64,000 bases of DNA from Holdemania sp. Marseille-P2844 (GCF_900120005.1 NZ_LT635451.1:358161-422160); one strand, 5' to 3'. Shown: positions 16,206 through 24,757, counted from the stretch's first letter. The notes: generated by a model not told the origin, from the sequence alone. Translations and numbers: made by a program.

Positions 16206-17630
16206 ATGATACTATTGCATATTATGCAGCGGCATGCCGTTGTGGTTTGGGGAAAAGCAAAAAAACATGCGCTGGAGGTTCAGCGCACGCATTCCTGCGC
16301 GATTCCCGAAGGTTTATTGATCAACGGCTTTATCCAGAATGAGGAAGCCTTTGCCCAATGGGCGAAAACGATGGTTTCCGAGCTGGGACTCAAAGGCAAA
16401 AAAGTAACGGTGATTGCCGACAGCACGGCGGTGATCTACCGTCAGATCGAAACGCCGAAACTCAAGGCGAAGGCATTGGAAAAGAACCTCTATTTCAATT
16501 TGGCCCGCCAGATCGGCAACATCACAGAAAATACCGTTGATTACGCGATTTTGCCGCAGGCGGAAAACGGCAGCGAAAGTCTGACGGTCGTCGTCCCGCA
16601 GTCGTATGGCGATACTTACAGCAAAGCGCTGAAAGCGGCGGGCCTCAAGCCGCAGCGGATGATCACCTCGACGCTGGCGTTAATCCAGGCGGGAATGCGG
16701 TTAAATGAAGAAAAGACCGCGATTTATTCGTGGTGTTCGGACGAAGTCTGCACGTCGGTTTTATTCAATAACGGCCGCTTCATGTTTTCCAACGTGTTCC
16801 GCTTTGATCGCAATCAGACGCCGCTGGCCGTCATGAACGAGCGGATTTCCCAGCTTGTCCAATTCCAGCGGATTAAGAATCCCGATTCGCCCGTGGAGCT
16901 GGTGCGGGTCGGTGTGCCGGAGAACGCCGAGTCAATCGCCGGCGAGCTGACGCAGCTGCTGCGGCTGCCGACCGAGATCTTCCCGGCAGTCAGCGGCTTG
17001 AGCGCATCCGAGGTTTCCTCGCAGGTCTGCGCGGTATATGGTCTGGCGATGCTGGCGCGGCCTTACGACCTGTTCAGGGGAATTGATCATCAGCGCTATA
17101 CCGAGGCTTACCAACGGCGCCGCAGCCTGCGCGTGATTCTCGGGCTGTTTGTCGTTAACGCCTTCCTTCTTGCGATCCTTTGCTATCGGCAATTCGCTTT
17201 GAATCAGATTGAGGACAACGCGATCAGGCAGGTGCAGGCGCAGCTGCAGCTGCCCGAGCGGCTGCAGCAGTATGACGACGCGCTGATGCTGTCGAGTGAA
17301 AATACGCTGACCCGTCAGCAGATTGAAGACGCGCTTCAGGTGCTGCAGTACAGCGAACAGACTGAACAGTTTTCCAAGACGCTGTTCGAGCAGATTCAGG
17401 CGCTGCGTCCCAAGGACGTCGCGATCAGCGGACTGCAGGTTCAGGATGGTCTGGCCGTTCAGCTGACCTGTACGGCAGGCAGCCGGCTTTCCCCATCTCA
17501 ATACGCGCAGGATCTGCGTTCGACAAACTGGTTTGCGGATGTGAATTATACCGGCTTTACCTATAACGAAAGCAAGAAGAACTACAATTTCCTGATCACA
17601 TTGACGCTGAAAGGGGTGGACGCGGAATGA
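16206..17630 (+). CDS. PilM-PilN fusion-like pilus alignment protein
   Basis: A 474-residue protein. Residues 1-~300 look like the actin-like PilM domain (early LHIMQRHAVVVWG, KVTVIADSTAVIYRQIETPKL, KALEKNLYFNLARQIGNITEN, and AAGLKPQRMITSTLALIQA). A single membrane helix follows at about 306-330 (LRVILGLFVVNAFLLAILCY). The last ~145 residues are extracytoplasmic: a coiled segment, then a small alpha/beta domain (LRPKDVAISGLQVQDGLAVQLTC, then LRSTNWFADVNYTGF) like PilN. In most bacteria PilM and PilN are separate and bind each other; here they appear joined. It lies between pilC and the pilO-like gene, which it overlaps by ATGA. Confidence 0.8.
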   Translation: MILLHIMQRHAVVVWGKAKKHALEVQRTHSCAIPEGLLINGFIQNEEAFAQWAKTMVSELGLKGKKVTVIADSTAVIYRQIETPKLKAKALEKNLYFNLARQIGNITENTVDYAILPQAENGSESLTVVVPQSYGDTYSKALKAAGLKPQRMITSTLALIQAGMRLNEEKTAIYSWCSDEVCTSVLFNNGRFMFSNVFRFDRNQTPLAVMNERISQLVQFQRIKNPDSPVELVRVGVPENAESIAGELTQLLRLPTEIFPAVSGLSASEVSSQVCAVYGLAMLARPYDLFRGIDHQRYTEAYQRRRSLRVILGLFVVNAFLLAILCYRQFALNQIEDNAIRQVQAQLQLPERLQQYDDALMLSSENTLTRQQIEDALQVLQYSEQTEQFSKTLFEQIQALRPKDVAISGLQVQDGLAVQLTCTAGSRLSPSQYAQDLRSTNWFADVNYTGFTYNESKKNYNFLITLTLKGVDAE

Positions 17631-18181
17631 AACTCTCTGAACGTGAGAAAATCTTACTGGTCGTCCTGGCGTTTATGTTATTGAACGTGATTGGCATTCA
17701 GTTTATTTTGACCCCGATGCAGCAAAAACATGAGGATTTAGTCAGCGAGCGCGCTCAGATTGAAGACGAGCTGGCGCAGCAGCAGCTGATGATCGACATG
17801 CTGGACGCCTTGAATCAGGATCATGTGGATCTGGCGGTTCAGCTGCAGAATCTGGCCGACCGCTTCGTGCCGCCGAAGTATTCGGAATTGAAAGACGAAT
17901 ACCTGTATGAAACGATGGCCGATTTTATCAAACAATGGGATTCTCTGACGATCTCGGATCTGACCTATGCGATGCTTCCCGGCAGCGAACAGGCATTAAG
18001 CGTCGTGCTGATGGTGGAAGCGGATTTCACGGTCACTGGTTCGATGGATCAGATGATCGGCGCGATGGATAAGATCCAGCAGCTGCCGCAGGTCATTTCG
18101 ATTACGTCTCTGTCGGTGAACGAGAAAGAAAAGCAGATGCAGGGTTCGTTTCATATCCAGTTCTACACGTTTAACGATTAA
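17627..18181 (+). CDS. pilO: PilO-like pilus alignment protein
   Basis: A 184-residue bitopic membrane protein. A short cytoplasmic stretch (MKLSEREK) precedes one membrane helix at about residues 8-28. A coiled coil (residues ~32-80, rich in Gln, Asp and Leu) and a ferredoxin-like extracytoplasmic domain (EADFTVTGSMDQMIGAMDKIQQLPQVISITSLSV) follow, as in PilO. With the PilM-PilN protein it should form the inner-membrane alignment complex that links the assembly ATPase to the growing pilus. It overlaps the previous gene by four bases. Confidence 0.82.
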   Translation: MKLSEREKILLVVLAFMLLNVIGIQFILTPMQQKHEDLVSERAQIEDELAQQQLMIDMLDALNQDHVDLAVQLQNLADRFVPPKYSELKDEYLYETMADFIKQWDSLTISDLTYAMLPGSEQALSVVLMVEADFTVTGSMDQMIGAMDKIQQLPQVISITSLSVNEKEKQMQGSFHIQFYTFND

Positions 18182-18204
18182 CTAAAGAGAAAGGGGGTGT
18201 CGCA

Positions 18205-19704
18205 ATGCGGTCAAAACAGGGAAGCACATTGTTGCTGACAATCTGTCTTTTTATGGTGTTTCTGATTTTTGCCGCCGCTCTGATTCCTCTTTCCCGCCGG
18301 GCTTTTCAGCAGACGGCCGCGGACGTGACCCAGCAGCAGGCGGATTATATTGCCCAAAGCGCAGTGGAGGCGCTGATCACGCAGCTGGATGAAGAAAATC
18401 TGCGGCAGACGCTGATCAAGGTTGTACAAAGAACTCAAGATCAGGTTGTGAGTGATTGGGCCAGCTATGGCGGCCGTGGCGAATACCGGTATGTGATTAC
18501 GCTGGATCCGTTCTATGAATCGCATGAGTATTTTTTATGGGAAAAGCAGCATCTTCTCATCAGCGCGCAGTCGAAATATGAAGGAAAGACGTCCCAGATG
18601 ACAGCTGTTGTGCAGGCAACAAAATACATGAATCAGTTCTTTGATCCCAACGGGATCGAAAGAGAGATTACCGGTAAGGATGGCCTGTCGAAACGCGCCG
18701 TCCTGATTAACGAATGCCGGATTCCAACGGATCATTCGGCCAGCTTCTGGATCAATGCGATTTCTGATTTGACGCTAACGCAGCAGAATGTAAACGGAAA
18801 CATCAGTTCTGAAGATGAAAAACCCGATGAATTACAGAAAAATCTGGATCCGAAAGTTGTCTTAATTTACCGGAACATTAAGAATCCTGTGGTCACCGGA
18901 CATATTGACGGCAATGTCGTCTTAGAACCGGCTGAATACACAAAAGCGACGATTGGCAGCGATACACCGGGAGAAGTCGTCATCGACGGCGACGTCATTT
19001 GTAAAGGCGATCTTGTGTTGAAGAATGCCACGGTGACGGGAGCGATCTATTATACCGGCAGCTTTAAATCAGAGAACGCTTCTTATACTGGAGAAATTCG
19101 GCAAATTCAATCCACAGACGCTCTTTTTGAAAAGTATCTGTTTCATCTTTCGGTAATCCCCAGAAAAATAGAAAGCATTGAAGGCTATCGTAAAGTTACT
19201 TCATCGGATGCCGAGATAGAGATTAAAATCACGGAGGATTCAGCGATATTTTATGAATTTTCAAATCCAAATCTGGAAAAATTACAGATTAAAAACGGGA
19301 AAACACTGGATATTTCGTTCGTTAATTTAGCCAAAATGCCACATCAGCTGATCGTTGAAAGCGAAAACAAATTTTATCGGCCGGTCTTTTTTATTGAAGA
19401 TGAAAATCCTGTGCTCAGCGATCAGGTCTCGACGAATCTGTTGAACAGCGAAAATATTATCCTCGTTTTTACCCATCCGGTTCGAATTCAGGGTGACGTC
19501 AATGTGAGTGTTTTTGCGCCCAAGATTATTTTTGAGGCTGAAAATATCACGATGAATGGTCGGCTGCAGGCTTGTGAGTTCGAGCACAGCGAACTTGTCA
19601 GCAGCGTCAACCTGAAGGCGAGAAATAATGCGGATATTTATGAGGTATTTAAATTAGGCGGAGAGGATGCCTATTATTTTGACCTGTACTATTATCAACC
19701 ATAA
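18205..19704 (+). CDS. Large minor-pilin-like protein (GspK/PilX-like), lacks Glu5
   Basis: A 499-residue protein starting MRSKQG, then STLLLTICLFMVFLIFAAAL. This is a prepilin-type cleavage site with a hydrophobic helix, but mature position 5 is Leu instead of Glu. Lack of Glu5 marks the tip pilin GspK and relatives. The large body holds a region of short regular strands (VVLEPAEYTKATIG, GEVVIDGDVICKGDLVLKNATVTG) resembling bactofilin/polymer-forming beta-helix repeats. GC content drops in the second half. It sits between pilO and the small pilins, a typical place for minor pilins. A tip or priming role is an inference. AAGGGGGTG precedes the ATG. Confidence 0.72.
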   Translation: MRSKQGSTLLLTICLFMVFLIFAAALIPLSRRAFQQTAADVTQQQADYIAQSAVEALITQLDEENLRQTLIKVVQRTQDQVVSDWASYGGRGEYRYVITLDPFYESHEYFLWEKQHLLISAQSKYEGKTSQMTAVVQATKYMNQFFDPNGIEREITGKDGLSKRAVLINECRIPTDHSASFWINAISDLTLTQQNVNGNISSEDEKPDELQKNLDPKVVLIYRNIKNPVVTGHIDGNVVLEPAEYTKATIGSDTPGEVVIDGDVICKGDLVLKNATVTGAIYYTGSFKSENASYTGEIRQIQSTDALFEKYLFHLSVIPRKIESIEGYRKVTSSDAEIEIKITEDSAIFYEFSNPNLEKLQIKNGKTLDISFVNLAKMPHQLIVESENKFYRPVFFIEDENPVLSDQVSTNLLNSENIILVFTHPVRIQGDVNVSVFAPKIIFEAENITMNGRLQACEFEHSELVSSVNLKARNNADIYEVFKLGGEDAYYFDLYYYQP

Positions 19705-19722
19705 GGAAAGGATGGATCTGCC

Positions 19723-20040
19723 ATGAATAAACGCGGCATGACTTTGTTGGAAATTGTGATCTCGTTAGGCATTCTGGTGATTATCGTGACTTCGCTGACG
19801 AAGGTTTTTACTTCCGGCGTATCCTTGACGATGGAATCGGACAGCCTCAGCCGCAGCGAGTTAAAAGTGCGCAAGGCGATTGCGGGTGAAAAAATTGCCG
19901 GCGTTAAAATCACGCCGCAGGACGCGTCGCTGACCTTCTCGCTGGATGGACAAAGCTATTCCATTTCCGGACAAATGAAGACGTATTCCGATGCTAAGGG
20001 GCGTGTTAACTATCGTTATTTTGAGGCGGATCCTTCATGA
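19723..20040 (+). CDS. Minor prepilin
   Basis: A 105-residue prepilin. The leader MNKRG is followed by MTLLEIVISLGILVIIVTSL, so cleavage is expected between Gly5 and Met6, with Glu at mature position 5. The remaining ~75 residues form a small globular domain without Cys. It is translated from AAGGAAAGGATGG and overlaps the next prepilin gene by ATGA. Size and position compare with GspI/ComGE-like minor pilins, but an exact match cannot be given. Confidence 0.85.
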   Translation: MNKRGMTLLEIVISLGILVIIVTSLTKVFTSGVSLTMESDSLSRSELKVRKAIAGEKIAGVKITPQDASLTFSLDGQSYSISGQMKTYSDAKGRVNYRYFEADPS

Positions 20041-20579
20041 AGAAGCGTGGGTTTACGCTGATTGAGATGGTGTTGGTCGTCGGGTTGTTAACGACGCTGG
20101 TGATTGGCTTGACCGCGATCTTCAGGCCGATGATCGCAACCTATCAGAAAAGCGCGCTGCAGACCGATCTCAAAGACAAAGCGCAAATTCTGATCGAACA
20201 GATCAGCAAGCCGATGCAGACCGCGAAATCCCTTGTCAGTGAAAAGAAATCAATTACGGAATTTAAAGATGAATATGGCCGGAACTTTCTTGTTTACAGC
20301 ATTGTCAACGGTCAGCTGCAGGTCTGGGATTTTCCAGGGGGGACGCCAAAAGCGCTGTATTCTCCAGATTTTTACAACGGTTACAAAGTGGATATCAAGC
20401 TGTCCACAGCGATAAAAGATTACGACAGCGATACGACGACAGTGAAAATCGTTCTGATCTTCAATAAGAATGGTGAAAAATATCGCGCGGAATCAGCGGT
20501 CGAATGTATGAATATTGATTATGGCCGCCAGGATTTCAGCATTGTCCTGTCAGAGGGCTATATCGCGATAGAAAGGTAG
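20037..20579 (+). CDS. Minor prepilin
   Basis: A 180-residue prepilin with leader MKKRG and the segment FTLIEMVLVVGLLTTLVIGL, containing Glu at mature position 5. The globular part is larger than in the preceding pilin and includes a predicted beta-rich end (TTTVKIVLIFNKNGEKYRAESAVECMNI). It resembles GspJ/ComGF-like minor pilins by position and size. It is coupled to the upstream pilin gene and lies 10 bases before pilB. Confidence 0.85.
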   Translation: MKKRGFTLIEMVLVVGLLTTLVIGLTAIFRPMIATYQKSALQTDLKDKAQILIEQISKPMQTAKSLVSEKKSITEFKDEYGRNFLVYSIVNGQLQVWDFPGGTPKALYSPDFYNGYKVDIKLSTAIKDYDSDTTTVKIVLIFNKNGEKYRAESAVECMNIDYGRQDFSIVLSEGYIAIER

Positions 20580-20589
20580 GCGCAGACAA

Positions 20590-22272
20590 GTGAAAAATCT
20601 TCCGATCGGCCAGCTGCTGCTGGAACAGGGTTACATTACAGAGGAACAGCTGAACAGCGCGCTGGCGCATCAGAAAGCACATCCCGGCAACCGTCTGGGC
20701 GACGTCTTAATTGAATTAGGCTATATTACGGAAGAAAAGAAGCTGAAAGCGTTGAGCGTGCGTCTGAACGTTCCGGTCTACGAAGGCTTCCAGATCAATG
20801 TCAGCAGCGATATCGTGCGGCTGATCTCCGAAGACGTTGCGAAGAAGTATCAGGTCATGCCGCTGGAAATCAAGAACAACGCCCTGCAGCTGGCGACCAG
20901 CGATCCACTTGACTTCTATGCACTGGAAGATATCAAGGCTTCCTGCGGTATTCCGGTATCTCCGGTCTTAGCTCCGAAGGAAATGATTGAGAATGCGATC
21001 CGGCGGAACTACGCGCAGGCCAATGTCAGCAGCGCGATCGACGAAATTGAGAAGGATCTGACGGAAGATCAGGACTTGGCGCTGAACGATGAGCTTTCCG
21101 AATTGACGCAGCGTGTCGATAACGCGCCGGTCGTCAAGTTTGTCAACAACATGATTCGTCAGGCTTATGAAACAGGGGCGAGCGATATTCATATCGAACC
21201 GTTTGAAATGACGACGGTGATCCGCTTCAGAACCGACGGTGTTCTGCATGAATTCACGCGAATCGCGAAGTCCGTGCATGAGGCTTTGATTACGAGAATC
21301 AAGATTATGGGGAACATGAACATTGCGGAAAAACGAATCCCGCAGGATGGTCATATTGAAAGTCAGATCGACGGCAAGAGTCTGGATATCCGTTTATCCT
21401 CACTGCCGACGGTTTATGGCGAAAAGATGGTCATCCGTCTGCTGGGTCACAGTCTGCAGCAGCTCACAACGTTAAAAGATCTTGGCTTGCAGCAGAAAGA
21501 CTATGAGCTGATGGAGTCCATGATTCATCAGCCTTACGGCATTCTGTTGTTTACCGGCCCGACCGGCAGCGGCAAAACCACGACGCTGTATGCTATTTTA
21601 AATGAACTGGCAAGAGAGGAAGTCAACGTCATTACGATTGAAGACCCGGTTGAAAAACGAATGATGGGCATCAATCAGGTTCAGGTCAACGCTAAGGCCG
21701 GATTAACCTTTGCTTCAGCCCTGCGTTCCATTCTGCGGCAGGACCCGGATATCGTCATGATCGGCGAAATCCGAGATGAAGAAACCGCGGAAATCGCCGT
21801 CCGTTCAGCAATCACCGGCCACTACGTTTTATCTACCATTCATACCAATGACAGCGCCACGGCCATTGCCCGTTTGAAAGACATGAAGGTGGAACCTTAC
21901 CTGCTGTCTTCTTCCGTTGTCGGGATCGTTGCCCAGCGTTTAGCCCGTCAGCTATGTCCGCATTGCAAGGAGCAGGTCATGCCTACGCCGGAACAAAGTC
22001 AGCTGCTTGGCGGCTATACCGGACCGATCTACAAACCTCATGGCTGCGCCCGCTGCAATCAGACCGGATATAAAGGACGGACGGCGTTATTTGAAATCCT
22101 TCCGCTGACCGCTGAGATCCGCGATTTGATCGTCAGCTCAAATGATACGAATAAAATTAAAGAGTCCGCTATCAAAGCTGGTATGACAACGCTGTCGGAG
22201 GAAATGGTGAAGATGATTATCAAGGGACAGACGTCGATGGAAGAAATGCTGCGGGTCATCTATACGATTTAA
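20590..22272 (+). CDS. pilB: Pilus assembly ATPase PilB/GspE
   Basis: A 560-residue hexameric ATPase that drives pilin polymerisation from the cytoplasm. The N-terminal MshEN/N1E-like domain (QLLLEQGYITEEQLNSALAHQ, repeated LIELGYITEEKKLKAL) may bind c-di-GMP or contact PilM. The core has Walker A GPTGSGKT at residues 323-330, an Asp box (EDPVEKRM), Walker B region QDPDIVMIGEIRDEETA and His box (ITGHYVLSTIHTND). A C4 zinc site (CPHC and CARC, about 80 bases apart) is characteristic of PilB/GspE and absent from PilT. Start is a GTG at 20590 behind AGGTAGG. This is the last gene before the pilin promoter region. Confidence 0.96.
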   Translation: MKNLPIGQLLLEQGYITEEQLNSALAHQKAHPGNRLGDVLIELGYITEEKKLKALSVRLNVPVYEGFQINVSSDIVRLISEDVAKKYQVMPLEIKNNALQLATSDPLDFYALEDIKASCGIPVSPVLAPKEMIENAIRRNYAQANVSSAIDEIEKDLTEDQDLALNDELSELTQRVDNAPVVKFVNNMIRQAYETGASDIHIEPFEMTTVIRFRTDGVLHEFTRIAKSVHEALITRIKIMGNMNIAEKRIPQDGHIESQIDGKSLDIRLSSLPTVYGEKMVIRLLGHSLQQLTTLKDLGLQQKDYELMESMIHQPYGILLFTGPTGSGKTTTLYAILNELAREEVNVITIEDPVEKRMMGINQVQVNAKAGLTFASALRSILRQDPDIVMIGEIRDEETAEIAVRSAITGHYVLSTIHTNDSATAIARLKDMKVEPYLLSSSVVGIVAQRLARQLCPHCKEQVMPTPEQSQLLGGYTGPIYKPHGCARCNQTGYKGRTALFEILPLTAEIRDLIVSSNDTNKIKESAIKAGMTTLSEEMVKMIIKGQTSMEEMLRVIYTI

Positions 22273-22316
22273 TTCGGAATCCTAATTGGATTATTACAAA
22301 AAACTTAAATTTTTTA

Positions 22317-22349
22317 CACGGTTATCATAACTCTTTTACAATAACCGTG
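22317..22349. promoter_or_regulatory. Inverted repeat over the major pilin promoter
   Basis: CACGGTTAT (22317-22325) and ATAACCGTG (22341-22349) are exact reverse complements with a 15-base gap. They cover the -35 and spacer region of the -10 box that starts two bases later. No T-tract follows on the + strand, so a protein-binding operator is more likely than a terminator. Confidence 0.5.
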
Positions 22350-22350
22350 A

Positions 22351-22356
22351 TATAAT
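22351..22356 (+). promoter_or_regulatory. -10 element of the major pilin promoter
   Basis: TATAAT lies 34 bases before the pilin ATG. The -35 region is poor (TAACTC at 17 bp), suggesting dependence on an activator or the overlapping inverted repeat. Confidence 0.6.
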
Positions 22357-22389
22357 GATAGTGTTCAATATGAAAGGAATATTAAAATT

Positions 22390-22788
22390 ATGAGGAAGAG
22401 TGCAAAGAACAACAAGAAAGGTTTTACCCTGATTGAATTGATCGTCGTCGTCGCTATTTTGGTCGCTTTGATGTTGATGTTGGTGCCGAAGCTGACAGGA
22501 TTTACTGATGAAGCTACAAAGACGGCGAACACAGCAAATGCTAGAGCAATCTATACGGCAATCAAAGCTACAGAAACTGCGAAATCTACGGGAATGTATG
22601 GTAAAGATGATGCAACTGTTAAAATGTGTGATGATACTGTAGAGGTATACAAAGTGTTTTGGGAAGATGCAGCACCAAAAGGGACATGTTCCTATAATCC
22701 AGCTGAAGATTATGTGAAGTATGGAACAGGTAATACTGAGGGACGTTATCCAATGCCAGAACCTGAAGCTTCTGCAGGAACAAACTAA
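22390..22788 (+). CDS. Major type IV pilin (ComGC/PilA-like)
   Basis: A 132-residue prepilin with an 11-residue basic leader (MRKSAKNNKKG) cut before FTLIELIVVVAILVALMLMLV, with Glu5. The body is short, with a Cys pair (residues about 78 and 98) that may form a disulfide loop, and ends in a Pro/Glu-rich stretch. It has its own promoter and terminator, so it can be made in excess of the assembly genes, as expected for the main pilus subunit. The AT-rich body differs from its GC-richer neighbours, consistent with a fast-changing exposed protein. Confidence 0.88.
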   Translation: MRKSAKNNKKGFTLIELIVVVAILVALMLMLVPKLTGFTDEATKTANTANARAIYTAIKATETAKSTGMYGKDDATVKMCDDTVEVYKVFWEDAAPKGTCSYNPAEDYVKYGTGNTEGRYPMPEPEASAGTN

Positions 22789-22799
22789 TAATTCAAATC

Positions 22800-22826
22800 G
22801 AGAGCGTAACCGCTCTCTTTTCTTTC
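22800..22826 (+). terminator. Terminator of the major pilin gene
   Basis: GAGAGCG-TAAC-CGCTCTC followed by TTTTCTTTCT. Confidence 0.9.
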
Positions 22827-22871
22827 TCCCCATTTCAGCGTACAATGAACAGTATAAATGAGGTGATCACG

Positions 22872-23951
22872 ATGGATTTACAAGCTTGGATGGATCGGGG
22901 ACGGGCAATGGACTGTACCGATTTACATTTGACGGTCGGCCTGCCGGTCGTGGCAAGAATGTTAGGGGAACTGACAATCATTGGGGATGAACCCTTAACG
23001 AAGGAAGACATTCACTCGATGCTGGCGACGGTCATGAACCGGATTCAGCAGGAAGAATATCAGAAAGGGGATCTGGACTTTGGATTCCAGGATGCGCATG
23101 GCTACAGCGTGCGTGTCAACGCTTATTATCAGAAAGGCAATCCATGCGCAGCGCTGCGTCTTTTGCGCAATACGATTCCTTCTTTTGATGATTTGATGAT
23201 TCCGGAAGCTGTGCGCAAGCTTTCCACGCTGCCGCGGGGATTGGTGCTGGTTACGGGGCCGACCGGAAGCGGAAAGTCAACGACGATGGCCGCCATGATC
23301 AATTCGATTTCGCATGAACGCAAAGCGCATATCATTACGATTGAGGATCCGATTGAATACCGCTTTGAACATGCGTCCAGCGTTGTTCATCAGCGTGAGG
23401 TCGGCGTGGATGTTTCTTCGTTTGCGGATGCGCTGCGCAGTGCGCTGCGTGAAGATCCGGACGTTATTCTGGTCGGCGAGATGCGTGATTTTGAAACGAT
23501 TCAGGCCGCGATCCGGGCAGCGGAAACGGGCCACTTGGTCATCTCCACGCTGCACACCAATTCGGCAGTCAGTACGATCGACCGCATTATCGACGTGTTT
23601 CCGGAAGCCCAGCAGGGGCAGATCCGCGTCCAGCTGGCAAGCGTGCTGAAAGGCGTCGTCACCCAGCAGCTGTTAGTCCGTCAGGATCAGCCGGGCCGGT
23701 TGGCGGCCTTTGAGATTTTACTGACCAACGATGCGATCGCATCCATGATCCGTGAAAACAAAGCGCATCAGATCAGCAGCGTCTTGCAGACAGGCCAGAA
23801 GGCCGGGATGCGGCAGATGGATTACGATCTGGCACGTTTGGTGCAGGAAGGGAAGATCTCTGAAAAAACAGCGCATGAGCGCTGTCTGAAGGAAGCTGAT
23901 CTGCAGCAATACCTGTCTTACGCACCTTCGGCTTCGACGTATTACTTTTAA
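22872..23951 (+). CDS. pilT: Pilus retraction ATPase PilT
   Basis: A 359-residue ATPase of the PilT/VirB11 class that depolymerises pili, powering retraction and twitching. It has the N-terminal DLHLTVGLPVVARMLGEL PAS-like start, Walker A GPTGSGKST, an Asp box (TIEDPIEYRF), Walker B (REDPDVILVGEMRDFETI), the His box (ETGHLVISTLHTNSAVSTIDR) and the PilT-specific late segment LAAFEILLTNDAIASMIRENKAHQI (variant of AIRNLIRE). No zinc C4 motif. The open frame reaches 22845, but GAGGTGATCACG sets the ATG at 22872. Confidence 0.95.
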   Translation: MDLQAWMDRGRAMDCTDLHLTVGLPVVARMLGELTIIGDEPLTKEDIHSMLATVMNRIQQEEYQKGDLDFGFQDAHGYSVRVNAYYQKGNPCAALRLLRNTIPSFDDLMIPEAVRKLSTLPRGLVLVTGPTGSGKSTTMAAMINSISHERKAHIITIEDPIEYRFEHASSVVHQREVGVDVSSFADALRSALREDPDVILVGEMRDFETIQAAIRAAETGHLVISTLHTNSAVSTIDRIIDVFPEAQQGQIRVQLASVLKGVVTQQLLVRQDQPGRLAAFEILLTNDAIASMIRENKAHQISSVLQTGQKAGMRQMDYDLARLVQEGKISEKTAHERCLKEADLQQYLSYAPSASTYYF

Positions 23952-23956
23952 AAAAA

Positions 23957-23972
23957 GACAGCTTGCGCTGCC
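23957..23972 (-). terminator. Terminator of the prepilin peptidase gene
   Basis: Read on the minus strand: GGCAGC-GCAA-GCTGTC (one G-U pair), then seven T. The stem lies just after the pilT stop on the other strand. Confidence 0.85.
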
Positions 23973-23974
23973 GT

Positions 23975-24718
23975 TTAGAACAAGGTGAGATAAGCCTGAA
24001 TCAGAGCGTTGCCCCAAAGCACGCTGAGCGTCAGGCCGACCGCCAGAAAAGGACCAAAGGGAATTTCAGATTTCCGGTCCTTTTTTTTACAAATCATCAG
24101 ATACAACGCCGCGATCGCCCCGATGAAACTGCTTAAGACAAACGCTGTTAAAACCAACGGCGCACCCAGATAAAACCCGGCGGCGCACATGATTTTTACA
24201 TCGCCCCCGCCCATCGCGTTCAACCGCGACAGGATCCAGAATGGGACGCTGATGATCAGCGCGCCCAGAATCCGGCTGGGGATGGAGGCAGGTTCCAGCG
24301 CCAGGGCGATCACGGCGAGAATCAGAATGAAAACGGAAAGCCGGTCGGGGATTTCCATCGTATCCAGGTCGATCATGGCCATGACAATCAAGATCGAAAG
24401 AAAGAAACAATGCAGCACGGCGGTGAACGTAGCCCCGTAATAGAAACCACACAGCGCATACAAAATTCCAGTTAAGCTTTCGATCAGCGGATAACGCGGT
24501 GAGATCGGCGCGTGGCAATAGCGGCATTTTCCCCGCAGCCCCAGCCAGCTGAGAACCGGAATCAGATCCATCGCGGACAAGGTGTGATGACATTGCGGAC
24601 AGAAGCTGCGGCCTTTCGCCGTCGACAGCCGCAGAGGTAAGCGATAGATTGCGACGTTAAGATAAGAGCCGATCACCAGTCCAAATAAAAAGAAAAACAG
24701 AACGATTAACCATTCCAT
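23975..24718 (-). CDS. pilD: Prepilin peptidase/N-methyltransferase (A24 family)
   Basis: A 247-residue membrane aspartyl protease that removes prepilin leaders and methylates the new N-terminus. The N-terminal GSYLNVAIYRLPL and the two CxxC pairs (FCPQCHHTL and CRYCHAPISPRYPLIE) are typical of full-length bifunctional PilD. The catalytic Asp pair sits in DLDTMEIPD and GGGDVKI(M). About seven or eight membrane helices. The ATG at 24718 is chosen because AGGT precedes it and the protein begins directly with the first helix; the ATG at 24739 has no ribosome site. It is convergent with pilT and completes the pilus set. Confidence 0.94.
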   Translation of the reverse strand: MEWLIVLFFFLFGLVIGSYLNVAIYRLPLRLSTAKGRSFCPQCHHTLSAMDLIPVLSWLGLRGKCRYCHAPISPRYPLIESLTGILYALCGFYYGATFTAVLHCFFLSILIVMAMIDLDTMEIPDRLSVFILILAVIALALEPASIPSRILGALIISVPFWILSRLNAMGGGDVKIMCAAGFYLGAPLVLTAFVLSSFIGAIAALYLMICKKKDRKSEIPFGPFLAVGLTLSVLWGNALIQAYLTLF

Positions 24719-24757
24719 AACGAGTACCTGTTCATTCACGGACGGAGCCGTCCGCGA

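Noticed and set aside
24737-24754. CGGACGG/CCGTCCG hairpin between the FakA-like gene and pilD
   Set aside because: A short GC-rich hairpin without a T-run on either strand; it may be chance or a weak RNA element.
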